Part shown: one piece after another, positions 16,334 through 24,472 of the stretch
How the letters are laid out: the number at the start of each line of letters is the position of its first letter
Numbering within the stretch: position 1 is the stretch's first letter
Assembly (NCBI RefSeq): GCF_013113715.1
Contig: NZ_CP053345.1
Span: forward strand, 60,451-124,450
Length of the DNA stretch: 64,000 nt
Reading direction: 5' to 3'
Source of the DNA: Herbiconiux sp. SALV-R1
GTDB taxonomy: Bacteria; Actinomycetota; Actinomycetes; Actinomycetales; Microbacteriaceae
Translations under genes and position numbers: made by a program
Notes under the pieces: generated by a model
Databases searched by the model: none
What the model was told of the DNA's origin: nothing
What the model saw: the letters and a program-made list of their open reading frames with translations, nothing else

Positions 16334-17410
16334 TTACCTCTTCCTGGTGGCGGGAGCCGAGGCCGGCGAGGCCTCGGAAGCGGGCTGCGACGCCGGCACG
16401 GTGCGGCGGCGGATGCGGTCGAGCACGGAGCGCCGGCCACCCAGCCGAGCCGCCGACGCGAGCCCGACCGCCACGAGCAGCGCGAGACCGTTGAAGACGT
16501 CGGAGATCCAGTTCGGCGCACCGGACAGTTGCAGCCCCTTGACCCCCAGCGCCAGGACGTAGACCGAGAGCACCGTGCCCCAGACGTTGAACCGGCCGCC
16601 GCGGAACTGGGTGGCGCCGAGGAAGACCGCGGTGAAAGCCGGGAGCAGGTAGGCCGGCCCTATCGTCGGGTCGGCGTTGGTCAGGCGTGCCGTGACGAGG
16701 ATGCCGGCGACCGAGGTGATCGCACCGCAGGCCACGAGCGTGCCGATGGTCACGGCGCCCACCCGCACCCCCGAGAGCCGGGCCGCGTCGATGTTGCCGC
16801 CGGTGGCGTAGATGCGGCGGCCGAGGGGAGTGCGTTCCAGCACGTACCAGACGAGGAGCGCCAGCACGATCATGACGAGGAAGGCGAACGTGAGCCCTCC
16901 GATGCGACCGGCGCCGAACTCCGCCAACGGCTCCGGCATGCCGAGGATCTGCCGTCCACCGCTCAGCACCGTGATCGACGCGGCCAGTAGCGAGCTGATG
17001 CCGAGCGTGGCGATGAACGAGTCGATGTGGGCGTAGACGATCAGCAGTCCCATCACCAGCCCGATGCCCGCGCCGATGAGAACGGTGAGCGGGATCGCGA
17101 TCCAGAGCGGTTGTCCCGCGGGCACGAGGAGCCACGCGACGAGGATCGACGCCAGCCCCACCTGTGCGCCCACGGCGAGGTTGAACGCGCCTGCCGCCAA
17201 CGGGAGAACGAGGCCCAGGGCGGTGATGCAGACCACCGTGTTGGTGTCGAGCAGCGACGACCAGACCCTCGGGGAGAGGAAGGTCTCGGGGATCGTGATC
17301 GAGAACACGATCACTATTGCAGCGAGCACCCACAGCGCGCTCGCATTGCGGAAGCTGAACCAGGAGAGGATGCGACGACGACCGTCGTCCCGAGTTGTAG
17401 CCGTCGTCAT
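16334..17410 (-). CDS. CUT2-type ABC transporter permease (RbsC-like)
   Basis: Start set at ATG 17410, overlapping the ATPase stop by 4 bp; the open frame upstream is shadow of the ATPase gene. 358 residues with 8-10 transmembrane helices and the RbsC-family EAA-like stretch 'ATGGNIDAARLSGVRV'. It ends in an Ala/Pro/Ser-rich basic tail. With the ATPase and binding protein it forms a monosaccharide-type importer; such transporters also import non-sugar ligands such as AI-2. Confidence 0.85.
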   Translation of the reverse strand: MTTATTRDDGRRRILSWFSFRNASALWVLAAIVIVFSITIPETFLSPRVWSSLLDTNTVVCITALGLVLPLAAGAFNLAVGAQVGLASILVAWLLVPAGQPLWIAIPLTVLIGAGIGLVMGLLIVYAHIDSFIATLGISSLLAASITVLSGGRQILGMPEPLAEFGAGRIGGLTFAFLVMIVLALLVWYVLERTPLGRRIYATGGNIDAARLSGVRVGAVTIGTLVACGAITSVAGILVTARLTNADPTIGPAYLLPAFTAVFLGATQFRGGRFNVWGTVLSVYVLALGVKGLQLSGAPNWISDVFNGLALLVAVGLASAARLGGRRSVLDRIRRRTVPASQPASEASPASAPATRKR

Positions 17411-18921
17411 GATGCCCTGTCCTGTTCGATGGATGCAGACACGTGCCCGTCGTCGACGACGGCACGCACGATGGTGTTCTCGATGAGATCGTGGCCGCTG
17501 AACTCGGCCGCGGCGACACCGTCGCGCAGCACGAGGATGCGGTCGCACACGGTAACGAGCTCCTTGATGTCGCTCGAGGACACGAGAACGGCGGAACCCG
17601 CCTGGACGAATCGGCTGAGAGCCTCGTAGATCTCCGTCTGAGCGCCGGCGTCGACCCCCTGGGTGGGTTCGTCGAGCAGCAGTACCGCCGGGTTCAGGCG
17701 CAGGCATCTGGCAAGGACAATCTTCTGCTGGTTGCCGCCGCTGAACAGGTCGAAGCGGCGCTCCTCGGAGTCTCTCGGCAGCACCCCGACCGTGCGCATC
17801 CAGCCCCTGACGTCGGCCCGCTCGCGGGCCGGGCTGACCGCGCCGGTCCACGACCGCACCGGCTTCAACCGCGGCAAGGTGATGTTCTCGCGGGCAGGGA
17901 ACGCCCCGATACTGGCGAGCCGTCTCCGGTCGGCCGGCACGAACGCCATGCCCGCGCCGATCGCTCTGCGCGGCGACCCGAAAGGCAGCGGCAGCCCGTC
18001 GACGTGCACTGATCCCGCCGTGGCGGGAAGGACTCCGTAGAGCACCGATGCCAGCTCCTCCATGCCGGAGCCCACCAGTCCTGCGATGCCGACGATCTCG
18101 CCGGCGCGCGCGTTGAGATCGAGCCCTCGCACGGTGGCTCCGTGCAGACCGCGTACCGCGAGCCGGATCTCGCCTGGGTCGCTCGCCCTCGTGCGACGGA
18201 AGTCCTCGCTGCCGACTGTGCCGGCGATGTCGTCGACCAGCGTGCGCCGGTCGAACTGCCCGCGGTCGCGATGGGCGACGACCCGACCGCTCCGGAGGAC
18301 CACCACCCGGTCGGCCAGGTCGACCACCTCGCCGAGGCGATGGGAGATGTACACGATCCCGGCTCCCTGTGCGGCGACAGTGCGCACGGCACGATGGAGC
18401 ACGTCGACCTCGTCGCCGTGCAGCGCGGCCGTCGGCTCGTCGAGAACGAGCACGTGATCGCCCTTCGACCATCCGTCGAAGGCGCGGGCCAGGGCGACGA
18501 TCGTCTGCTGAGCCGCCGTCAGCTGCGAGACGGGGACATCCACGGAGAAGGCGCCTCCGAACTCCCCGATGAGCCGTGCCGCACGGTCGCGCTCGTCAGA
18601 GCCGACCGGCCACAGGCCGCCGGCGCGCTGACGACGCACGAGGTCGAGGTTCTCGGTCACCGTGAGCGTCGGTACGAGGCCGAGATTCTGGTGTATGACG
18701 TGCAGAAAGGCGTCCGCCCCATCGGAGCCGAGCCGGATCGCTCCCGCATCCGCCTCGTAGAGACCCGACAGCACCTTCACGAGAGTCGACTTGCCCGAGC
18801 CGTTGTGTCCGAGCAGGCCGACGATCTCCCCACGACGCACCTGCAGATCGAAGTCATCGAGCGCCAGCGTGCCCGGGAACTGCTTACGCAGCGCGCGCAC
18901 GTCGAGGATGACAGGTTGCAC
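17407..18921 (-). CDS. CUT2-type sugar ABC ATPase with two nucleotide-binding domains (RbsA-like)
   Basis: Start set at GTG 18921 with AGAGGA upstream. 504 residues, two ABC domains. Domain 1: 'GHNGSGKST', a degenerate signature 'LTAAQQTIVALARAF' and 'LVLDEPTAAL'. Domain 2: degenerate Walker A 'GLVGSGMEE', good signature 'LFSGGNQQK' and 'LLLDEPTQGVD'. This asymmetry is normal for RbsA/XylG/MglA. Drives import together with the adjacent permease. Confidence 0.9.
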   Translation of the reverse strand: MQPVILDVRALRKQFPGTLALDDFDLQVRRGEIVGLLGHNGSGKSTLVKVLSGLYEADAGAIRLGSDGADAFLHVIHQNLGLVPTLTVTENLDLVRRQRAGGLWPVGSDERDRAARLIGEFGGAFSVDVPVSQLTAAQQTIVALARAFDGWSKGDHVLVLDEPTAALHGDEVDVLHRAVRTVAAQGAGIVYISHRLGEVVDLADRVVVLRSGRVVAHRDRGQFDRRTLVDDIAGTVGSEDFRRTRASDPGEIRLAVRGLHGATVRGLDLNARAGEIVGIAGLVGSGMEELASVLYGVLPATAGSVHVDGLPLPFGSPRRAIGAGMAFVPADRRRLASIGAFPARENITLPRLKPVRSWTGAVSPARERADVRGWMRTVGVLPRDSEERRFDLFSGGNQQKIVLARCLRLNPAVLLLDEPTQGVDAGAQTEIYEALSRFVQAGSAVLVSSSDIKELVTVCDRILVLRDGVAAAEFSGHDLIENTIVRAVVDDGHVSASIEQDRAS

Positions 18922-18959
18922 GATGGTCCTCTCTCCGCCCGGTAATGTCGTCTGGTCGC

Positions 18960-20072
18960 TCAGAGCGTCACGCCCCAGAGTTCGCCGAAGCGCTCGGTGA
19001 AGTCGGGGTACCCGGTCCAGCCCTTGCTGTTGTCGTTGGGCAGGTCGTCGGCGGTCACCACCTGCATCACTAGTTCGTCGTCGACGACCGGCTGATCCAA
19101 GGACTGTCCATCCACGGCTCGCGCGGTCGCGTCGACCAGGGTCCACATGAAGATCCCGAAGTCGGCGGTGATACCCGCTGTGAAGTCGCCGTCCTTGATG
19201 CCTTGGAGCGATGCCGGGGTCGCCCCGGCATGGATCGACGTCAGGTCGGTGATGCCCGCCGCACGAAGCGCAGATGGGAGGCCCCCGACCATCTCGCCGA
19301 GCGTGAAGACGGCGACGTCGGTGTCGGGATGTGCGGTGAGGTCGTCGACGACGATCTGCGGCGCGGTGCTGCCGTACTGCGCGACGGGGATCTCCACCAC
19401 GCGGACGGTCGCCCCTGATCCGAGCTTGGCGAGGCGCTCGTCGAACGCCTTCTGCATGGCGAGCGTGGGTGCCAGCTCCGGGGTGACGTAGAGAGCGATC
19501 TCGCCGGTGCCGCCGGATTCGACCGTCGCCCAGTCGGCGAGCAGCCCCCCGTAGATGCTGAGCGACGCGTTGCCCGCGTCGAGGAACACCTTCGACGGGT
19601 CGAGTCCGCTGTTCCCGGTGGAGATGACGGGGACGTCAGCGGCATCGAGCTCGTCGAGGTACCGCGACCAGAGCGCCGGCTCGATCGAGGAGACCACGAC
19701 CGCGTCGTAGTCTCCGGCGAGGATCGTGTCGAACGCGGTGGCGACGTCGTCTGCGCTGAGACCCGCGTCGACGCGATCGAACTGCATACCGAGCGCTTTC
19801 GCCGGGGTCTCCATCAGGTCGCCGAAAAGCACGCAGTTGGGCGTGCCGCACTGCGCGTAGGCAACCTTCGCTCCGGTGGGAAGCGCGTCGAGCGGGGTGG
19901 ACACCGGGAACGATGTCGGCTCCGCATACTCGGCGAGCGAGGCCTGGGCCGCTCCGAGGTCGGCGGATGAAGCTCCGGTCTCGGTGGGTGCGGAGCTCGC
20001 GCCGCACGCCGACAGAAGAAAGGCGATCGCGACGGTGGCGGCGGTGATTCCGGTGATACGAGTGCTGTGCAT
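18960..20072 (-). CDS. CUT2-type substrate-binding lipoprotein (RbsB-like)
   Basis: 370 residues with a lipoprotein signal ending in the lipobox 'LLSAC' (Cys about residue 23), then a type I periplasmic-binding fold ('AQCGTPNCVLFGDLM', 'GDYDAVVVSSIEP', 'VPVISTGNSGLD'). The fold and gene order resemble ribose-family receptors, but the company of beta-oxidation genes makes a simple pentose an unlikely ligand. First gene of the operon; its promoter (TTGACA at 20177-20182) and the TetR-like operator lie between it and the divergent tetR. Confidence 0.85.
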   Translation of the reverse strand: MHSTRITGITAATVAIAFLLSACGASSAPTETGASSADLGAAQASLAEYAEPTSFPVSTPLDALPTGAKVAYAQCGTPNCVLFGDLMETPAKALGMQFDRVDAGLSADDVATAFDTILAGDYDAVVVSSIEPALWSRYLDELDAADVPVISTGNSGLDPSKVFLDAGNASLSIYGGLLADWATVESGGTGEIALYVTPELAPTLAMQKAFDERLAKLGSGATVRVVEIPVAQYGSTAPQIVVDDLTAHPDTDVAVFTLGEMVGGLPSALRAAGITDLTSIHAGATPASLQGIKDGDFTAGITADFGIFMWTLVDATARAVDGQSLDQPVVDDELVMQVVTADDLPNDNSKGWTGYPDFTERFGELWGVTL

Positions 20073-20132
20073 GCTTCCTCCATTGGCAGATGCATCGGGA
20101 GCAGTCGATGTTCCGGCGTCAATGCATGTTAC

Positions 20133-20146
20133 TAAGCGACCGCTTA
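20133..20146. promoter_or_regulatory. Putative TetR operator TAAGCG-AC-CGCTTA
   Basis: Six-base perfect arms with a 2-bp centre, in the divergent region between the CUT2 operon and tetR. A minus-strand promoter reads TTGACA (20177-20182) with TATCTT (20152-20157), so the palindrome lies just downstream of the -10, where binding would block both genes. A close copy occurs at 24378-24391. Confidence 0.65.
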
Positions 20147-20235
20147 TTTATAAGATAGTCGGCTCGCTCCCCGACGTGTCAAGGGCAATCGCTGACAAAC
20201 TGGTGCCGACCGGTCCATCACCGAGGAGGAGCCCC

Positions 20236-20841
20236 ATGGCGATCGCGGACGTCTCTCCATCGAAGGCCGAGAGGACACGTGCGCGGCTCCGAGCTGCCGC
20301 CGTGGCGGCGATCTCGGATCGCGGGTTCCACGGCACCACCACGCGGGACATCGCCACGGCGGCCGACTTGAGCACGGCCGCCCTGTACGTGCACTACTCG
20401 TCGAAGGAGGAAGTGCTCTTCGCGATAGCGAAGGATGGCCATGCCGAAGCCCTCGCCGTCGCGCACGCGGCGATCGCATCGTTCGACAGTCCCGTCGACC
20501 AGCTCGCCGCCCTCATCCGGGGTGTCGTCGCCTACCATGCCCGCGAGCACGTCAGCGCGATCATCATCAATCGCGAGCTCGCGGCGCTCGAGCCCGCCCA
20601 TCGCGCCGAGATCGGTGCGATGCGCGACGAGATGGAAGGGCTTGTGGCCGCTGTGCTGCGCCAGGGCGTCGACGAGGCGCAGTTCTCCATCGCCGACCTG
20701 CGCATCACCACCATCGCCCTGTTGTCGATGGGGCTCGACGTGGCCCGATGGTTCCGCAGCACCGGCGAGTGGACCCCCGAGTACGTCGCCGAGTCCTACG
20801 TGACTCTCGCGCTACGCATCGTCGGAGCCTCCGCCGAATGA
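20236..20841 (+). CDS. TetR-family regulator of the catabolic operons
   Basis: Start chosen at ATG 20236, 5 bp after GAGGAGGA; the open frame extends upstream but without a ribosome site. 201 residues with an N-terminal TetR HTH ('TTTRDIATAADLSTAALYVHYSSKEEVLF') and a variable ligand domain. It is divergent from the CUT2/beta-oxidation operon and its stop directly abuts the stop of the convergent hydrolase gene. The ligand is probably an acyl-CoA or aromatic intermediate (inference). Confidence 0.85.
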   Translation: MAIADVSPSKAERTRARLRAAAVAAISDRGFHGTTTRDIATAADLSTAALYVHYSSKEEVLFAIAKDGHAEALAVAHAAIASFDSPVDQLAALIRGVVAYHAREHVSAIIINRELAALEPAHRAEIGAMRDEMEGLVAAVLRQGVDEAQFSIADLRITTIALLSMGLDVARWFRSTGEWTPEYVAESYVTLALRIVGASAE

Positions 20842-21918
20842 CTATCCGCGCAACCGCGCGCGGAACCAATCGCAGATGACCTCCGTGCGCTCCGCGGAGT
20901 GGTTGTAGATGGTGTGCTCGCCGTCGTCCCAGACACGCAGCTCCGCCCGATCGGACAGCCCGAGGAACACCTCCTGCTGCTCGCGGGAGACGAGCGGATC
21001 GGCATCCCCGTGCACTATCAGCACCGCGGCGTCGGTTCGGTCCACGGGCGGCGACAGCCAGAGGGCACGCAGAATACGTTCGGCCGCATCGTCGGACTGG
21101 ACGCCGAGGAGGGCGTGCGTCTGCTCCCGCGCGGCGCGGTAGGGCAGCGGCACCGGTGTGGCGGCCGCACCGTTGATGCAGCAGGCGGCGAACCGCCGAT
21201 CGTGAACCGCTGCGCGCGCCGCGAGCAGTCCCCCGAAGCTGTTCCCCCAGATGCCGAACCGTCCGCTGGCCCCACCGAACGCCTCGATCGCATCGAGGGC
21301 AGCGCTGAACGCACCGTCGACGTCCGAGCCGAGATGCAGCCCTCCTCGCATCCGCGTCTCACCTTGCCCCGGCGCCTCGAGGAGCAGCGTACTCAGACCC
21401 CGCTCGGCGAAGGCCGCGGCCTGCTGGTGGAAGGCGGCGCCCCACCCGCTCTGCCCTCCGACGATCACGACGGTGGGCGCGGACTCCACGCCGGGCGGTC
21501 GCACGAGCCAGGCGGCGCAGGAACCCCCTCCCCACGGGATGGACAACCGGTCGATGCGCAGCCGACGGTCGAACCGGGCTGCGGCCTGATAGGTCTCGGA
21601 GAGCCGGTCGTAGAGCAGACGCTTGCGCTCCGTGTCGGAGTTGAACGCGAGCTGCGCGAAGTAGAAGGCCGCCGTGGCGCGACGATATCCCGCGACCGCC
21701 GTCTCCGTGTCGCCTCGGCGCGCCGCATGCTCGGCCCGTGCCACCTGTGCCTCCCCCAGCGCCGATGCGACCTGATCCCACGGCTCGTGGTCGGGAGCCG
21801 CGGTGAGGTGGGTGGCATCCCAGTGGTCCATGCCGTAGTCCAGCATGCGGGTCACCGGCATGGCCCGTCGCAGTGCCGAGCGCGCTTTCCCCGCGTCGTC
21901 GGTCGTCCTGTCACTCAT
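20842..21918 (-). CDS. Alpha/beta hydrolase, 2,6-dihydroxypseudooxynicotine-hydrolase-like
   Basis: Start set at ATG 21918, which overlaps the TesB stop (ATGA). 358 residues: a helical N-terminal cap of about 120 residues, then an alpha/beta-hydrolase core with oxyanion strand 'VVIVGGQSGWG', nucleophile elbow 'GIWGNSFGG', acid 'HGDADPLV' and base 'DGEHTIYN'. The cap arrangement resembles the C-C-bond hydrolase of nicotine degradation. With an aromatic hydroxylase and an extradiol dioxygenase nearby, it may cleave a ring-fission product or an acyl-phenol. An esterase role is possible. Confidence 0.75.
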   Translation of the reverse strand: MSDRTTDDAGKARSALRRAMPVTRMLDYGMDHWDATHLTAAPDHEPWDQVASALGEAQVARAEHAARRGDTETAVAGYRRATAAFYFAQLAFNSDTERKRLLYDRLSETYQAAARFDRRLRIDRLSIPWGGGSCAAWLVRPPGVESAPTVVIVGGQSGWGAAFHQQAAAFAERGLSTLLLEAPGQGETRMRGGLHLGSDVDGAFSAALDAIEAFGGASGRFGIWGNSFGGLLAARAAVHDRRFAACCINGAAATPVPLPYRAAREQTHALLGVQSDDAAERILRALWLSPPVDRTDAAVLIVHGDADPLVSREQQEVFLGLSDRAELRVWDDGEHTIYNHSAERTEVICDWFRARLRG

Positions 21919-22784
21919 GGCGTCGGCACCCTGATCATTCCCTCCTGCGCCACGCTCGCGAGCAGAGAGCCATCTCTCGCGAAGATGCGGCCAAAGGACA
22001 GCCCTCGGCCGCCGCGGGCACTCGGCGACTCCAGCACGTGGAGTACCCATTCATCCACGCGACCTGCCCGGTGCCACCACACCGCGTGGTCGAGGCTGGC
22101 GCTCTTCAGCCCCGGCGTCATCCACGGCACGCCGTGACGCCGCAGCACCGGCTCGAAGATGGTGTAATCGGTCGCGTATGCGAGCGCCGCGCGGTGCAGA
22201 TCGGGGTCGTCGGGCAGCGCCCCGGTCGATTTCACCCACGCGGCCTGCGCGGCGACACGCTCGCCCTCGACGGTGAGGTAGACCGGAGACGGGATGTGTC
22301 TGATGTCGAAGGGCAGCCCGGTCGCCCAGAACCTCGCCAGGCCACGGTCGTCGTCACCGATCGACTCCGCGCCACTCGGCACGGTGTCGGGGTCGGGTAC
22401 GTCGGCGGGCATCGTGACCTGATGCTCCAGCCCGCCGTCCTCGTCCTGGAACGACAGGATCGCCGAGAGGATGGGCAACCCGTCCTGATAGGCCTGGGCA
22501 CGCCGCGTCGAGAACGACCTGCCGTCGTGGATGCGGTCGACCGCGAAGGTGATCGGCAGGTCCACCCGACCCGGGCGGAGGAAGTACGCGTGCATGGAAT
22601 GGACGACGCGCCCGGCCGCAACCGTGCGTTGGGCCGCGATGAGCGACTGGGCGAACACCTGGCCGCCGAACACCCGTCCGAGTGGCATCCACTGACTCGG
22701 GCCGGTGAAGATGTCCTCGCTTGTCCGAGCCCCGGTATCGGTCAGGTCGAGCGCGGCGAGAAAGCCCGAGAGCGGCTCGCTCAC
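21915..22784 (-). CDS. tesB: Acyl-CoA thioesterase II (TesB family)
   Basis: 289 residues in two hot-dog halves. 'GRVFGGQVFAQSL' and 'HSMHAYFLRPG' mark the first; 'SLDHAVWWHR' (catalytic Asp) and a C-terminal 'AQEG' (Gln) the second, as in TesB. Hydrolyses acyl-CoAs to free acids; in a catabolic operon it may release CoA from a dead-end or terminal intermediate. Overlaps both neighbours by 4 bp. Confidence 0.85.
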   Translation of the reverse strand: MSEPLSGFLAALDLTDTGARTSEDIFTGPSQWMPLGRVFGGQVFAQSLIAAQRTVAAGRVVHSMHAYFLRPGRVDLPITFAVDRIHDGRSFSTRRAQAYQDGLPILSAILSFQDEDGGLEHQVTMPADVPDPDTVPSGAESIGDDDRGLARFWATGLPFDIRHIPSPVYLTVEGERVAAQAAWVKSTGALPDDPDLHRAALAYATDYTIFEPVLRRHGVPWMTPGLKSASLDHAVWWHRAGRVDEWVLHVLESPSARGGRGLSFGRIFARDGSLLASVAQEGMIRVPTP

Positions 22785-24328
22785 CGGGCCGCCACCGAGA
22801 GGCTGTCGTGCAGCGATGCGAGCAGGTCGGCGATGTCGGCGACGCTCGAGGCGGTGCCGAAGACGTAGAAGTCGGGGCGCACGAGCACTGCGATGACGCC
22901 CTCCCGGGTCGCCCAGGCACGAAGCGTGTCGCCATCCTCCTCGACATCGACTCCGAGGACCGCCGTGCGCAGACCCACCCTCTCGCCCAGCTCATCGGCC
23001 AGAGCCTGCACAGCGCCGTCGAGCGGCACGAGGCTCACGAGCGTGAAGCCGTGCCCGAGCACATCGTCCGCGCGGCGGCCTCGGCCTTCTTGCGTTCTCA
23101 ACCGCGGCTGGATCGCCAGATGGCCCGCCAGCCTGTCGCCGGCCCGGATGCCCGCCTCGATCGCGGGCTGGAAGGGAGGCGGGAGTTCGGTCGCCGACAT
23201 CAACGCGTCCCGCCTCTGAGCGGCCCTGCCGGGATCGGTCTCGCACACCACGGTGCCGATCCGCACCGATTCCTCGATGTAGGTGACGACATGCGACTTG
23301 CGGGTGGCGGTGTACTGATCGAGCAGACGGGGGTCTGAGGAGCCCGACAGGACGAGATCCAGCATCCACGCGAGTGTCGTCGAGTCACGGATGCCCGAGC
23401 ACATGCCCTGGCCGAGGAAGGGTGGCATGACATGAGCGGCGTCGCCGGCCAACAGCACCGCTCCGCGCCGGAACGTCTCAGCGACGACCGAGCGGAAGGT
23501 GTAGATCGTGTGACGGATGAGCTCGCCCTGCTCGGGGCCGATCCACGGCGCGAGCAGGCGCCAGACACCCTCCCGGGTCGCGATCTCCTCGCGGTCGTCA
23601 CCGTCGACCAACATGAACTCCCACCGGTAGTACCGTGCCGACACCCGGCCCATGTGACTGGGACGCGCCGGGTTGAGCACCTGGCCCGTGTCGGGGATGT
23701 CGAGGGCGGGCGCACCGGCCAGCGGGCGCACATCGGCGACAATCCAGTCCGCTTGGAAGCCGAGATCCTGGGTGGCGATGCCGGACAGGGTGCGCACGGC
23801 GCTGTTGGCGCCGTCGGCCCCGACGACGAAGCGCCCCGTCACCGTGCTGCCGTCTGCGAGGGAGATGCCGACGCGCCCGTCACCCTGGCGCACGCCCACG
23901 ACGTTGCTGTCGAAGCGCAGGTCGACGGAGGGGATGCTCCGCACCGCTCGGTCGAGGATCTCCTCCAACTCCGGCTGGTAGAAGTGGTACGACGCCTCCC
24001 ACCCCGACGGTGCATCCCAGTCCCGGGGGAGGCGGGCCACCACGGTCCCGTCCGGGTCGAGGAACTCGTAGGAGTGGGCCGGATCGGCGATCCTGCTGAC
24101 CTCATCCGCGATTCCGAGTGCCTGGAACACTCGCATGATCTCGTGATCGAAGTGCCCAGCGCGCGGTGTCTCGTAGCGGCCTCGCCGCCTCTCGAGCACG
24201 ATCACGCGGTGCCCCGCCTGCCCGAGCAAGGCGGCCAAAACCTGTCCGGCAGGGCCGTAGCCCACGATCACGACGTCTGCGTCGAGAGAATCGGACTCGA
24301 GCGTCGGAGGAAGAACGGCTTCGGTCAT
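22781..24328 (-). CDS. FAD-dependent aromatic hydroxylase (MhpA/PheA-like)
   Basis: 515 residues of the flavoprotein aromatic hydroxylase family: dinucleotide motif 'GYGPAG' (residues 23-28), the 'VVGADGANSAVR' DG motif and the 'LLAGDAAHVMPPFLGQG' GD motif, followed by the thioredoxin-like C-terminal domain usual in MhpA-type enzymes. Expected to add OH to a phenolic ring using NAD(P)H and O2, preparing it for extradiol cleavage. First gene of a three-gene operon; its promoter contains TTGACA and an operator-like 14-mer. Confidence 0.85.
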   Translation of the reverse strand: MTEAVLPPTLESDSLDADVVIVGYGPAGQVLAALLGQAGHRVIVLERRRGRYETPRAGHFDHEIMRVFQALGIADEVSRIADPAHSYEFLDPDGTVVARLPRDWDAPSGWEASYHFYQPELEEILDRAVRSIPSVDLRFDSNVVGVRQGDGRVGISLADGSTVTGRFVVGADGANSAVRTLSGIATQDLGFQADWIVADVRPLAGAPALDIPDTGQVLNPARPSHMGRVSARYYRWEFMLVDGDDREEIATREGVWRLLAPWIGPEQGELIRHTIYTFRSVVAETFRRGAVLLAGDAAHVMPPFLGQGMCSGIRDSTTLAWMLDLVLSGSSDPRLLDQYTATRKSHVVTYIEESVRIGTVVCETDPGRAAQRRDALMSATELPPPFQPAIEAGIRAGDRLAGHLAIQPRLRTQEGRGRRADDVLGHGFTLVSLVPLDGAVQALADELGERVGLRTAVLGVDVEEDGDTLRAWATREGVIAVLVRPDFYVFGTASSVADIADLLASLHDSLSVAAR

Positions 24329-24334
24329 GGTTGA

Positions 24335-24363
24335 ATTCTGTTGTGCGACTTTTGTTCTGTCAA
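24335..24363 (-). promoter_or_regulatory. Promoter of the hydroxylase operon (TTGACA-17-CAGAAT)
   Basis: On the minus strand TTGACA (24358-24363) and CAGAAT (24335-24340) are 17 bp apart. The -10 is only 6 bp from the start codon at 24328 and no ribosome site is visible, so the transcript is likely leaderless, which is common in Actinobacteria. Confidence 0.5.
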
Positions 24364-24377
24364 GCGGGCGTCAAAGT

Positions 24378-24391
24378 TAAGCAAGCGCTTG
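24378..24391. promoter_or_regulatory. Second copy of the TetR-like operator (TAAGCAAGCGCTTG)
   Basis: Matches the site at 20133-20146 in 11 of 14 positions (consensus TAAGCnAnCGCTTn) and contains the perfect palindrome CAAGCGCTTG. It lies between the divergent hydroxylase operon and the serine hydrolase, overlapping the latter's -35. Confidence 0.6.
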
Positions 24392-24417
24392 TAAACGCAC
24401 TCGTCGATCACTAGGGT
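24389..24417 (+). promoter_or_regulatory. Promoter of the serine hydrolase gene (TTGTAA-17-TAGGGT)
   Basis: TTGTAA (24389-24394) and TAGGGT (24412-24417) are 17 bp apart, followed by a ~50-bp leader and AAGGAG at 24461-24466. The -35 overlaps the putative operator. Confidence 0.4.
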
Positions 24418-24472
24418 CGCATCAACGACGCGCAGCCGCCGTCGTGATGACTCGACCACGAAGGAGTGGCTC

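Noticed and set aside
16334..18472. Single 712-codon frame suggesting an ATPase-permease fusion
   Set aside because: The first ~350 residues are an Arg-rich shadow of the ATPase gene; the permease has its own start at 17410 overlapping the ATPase stop.
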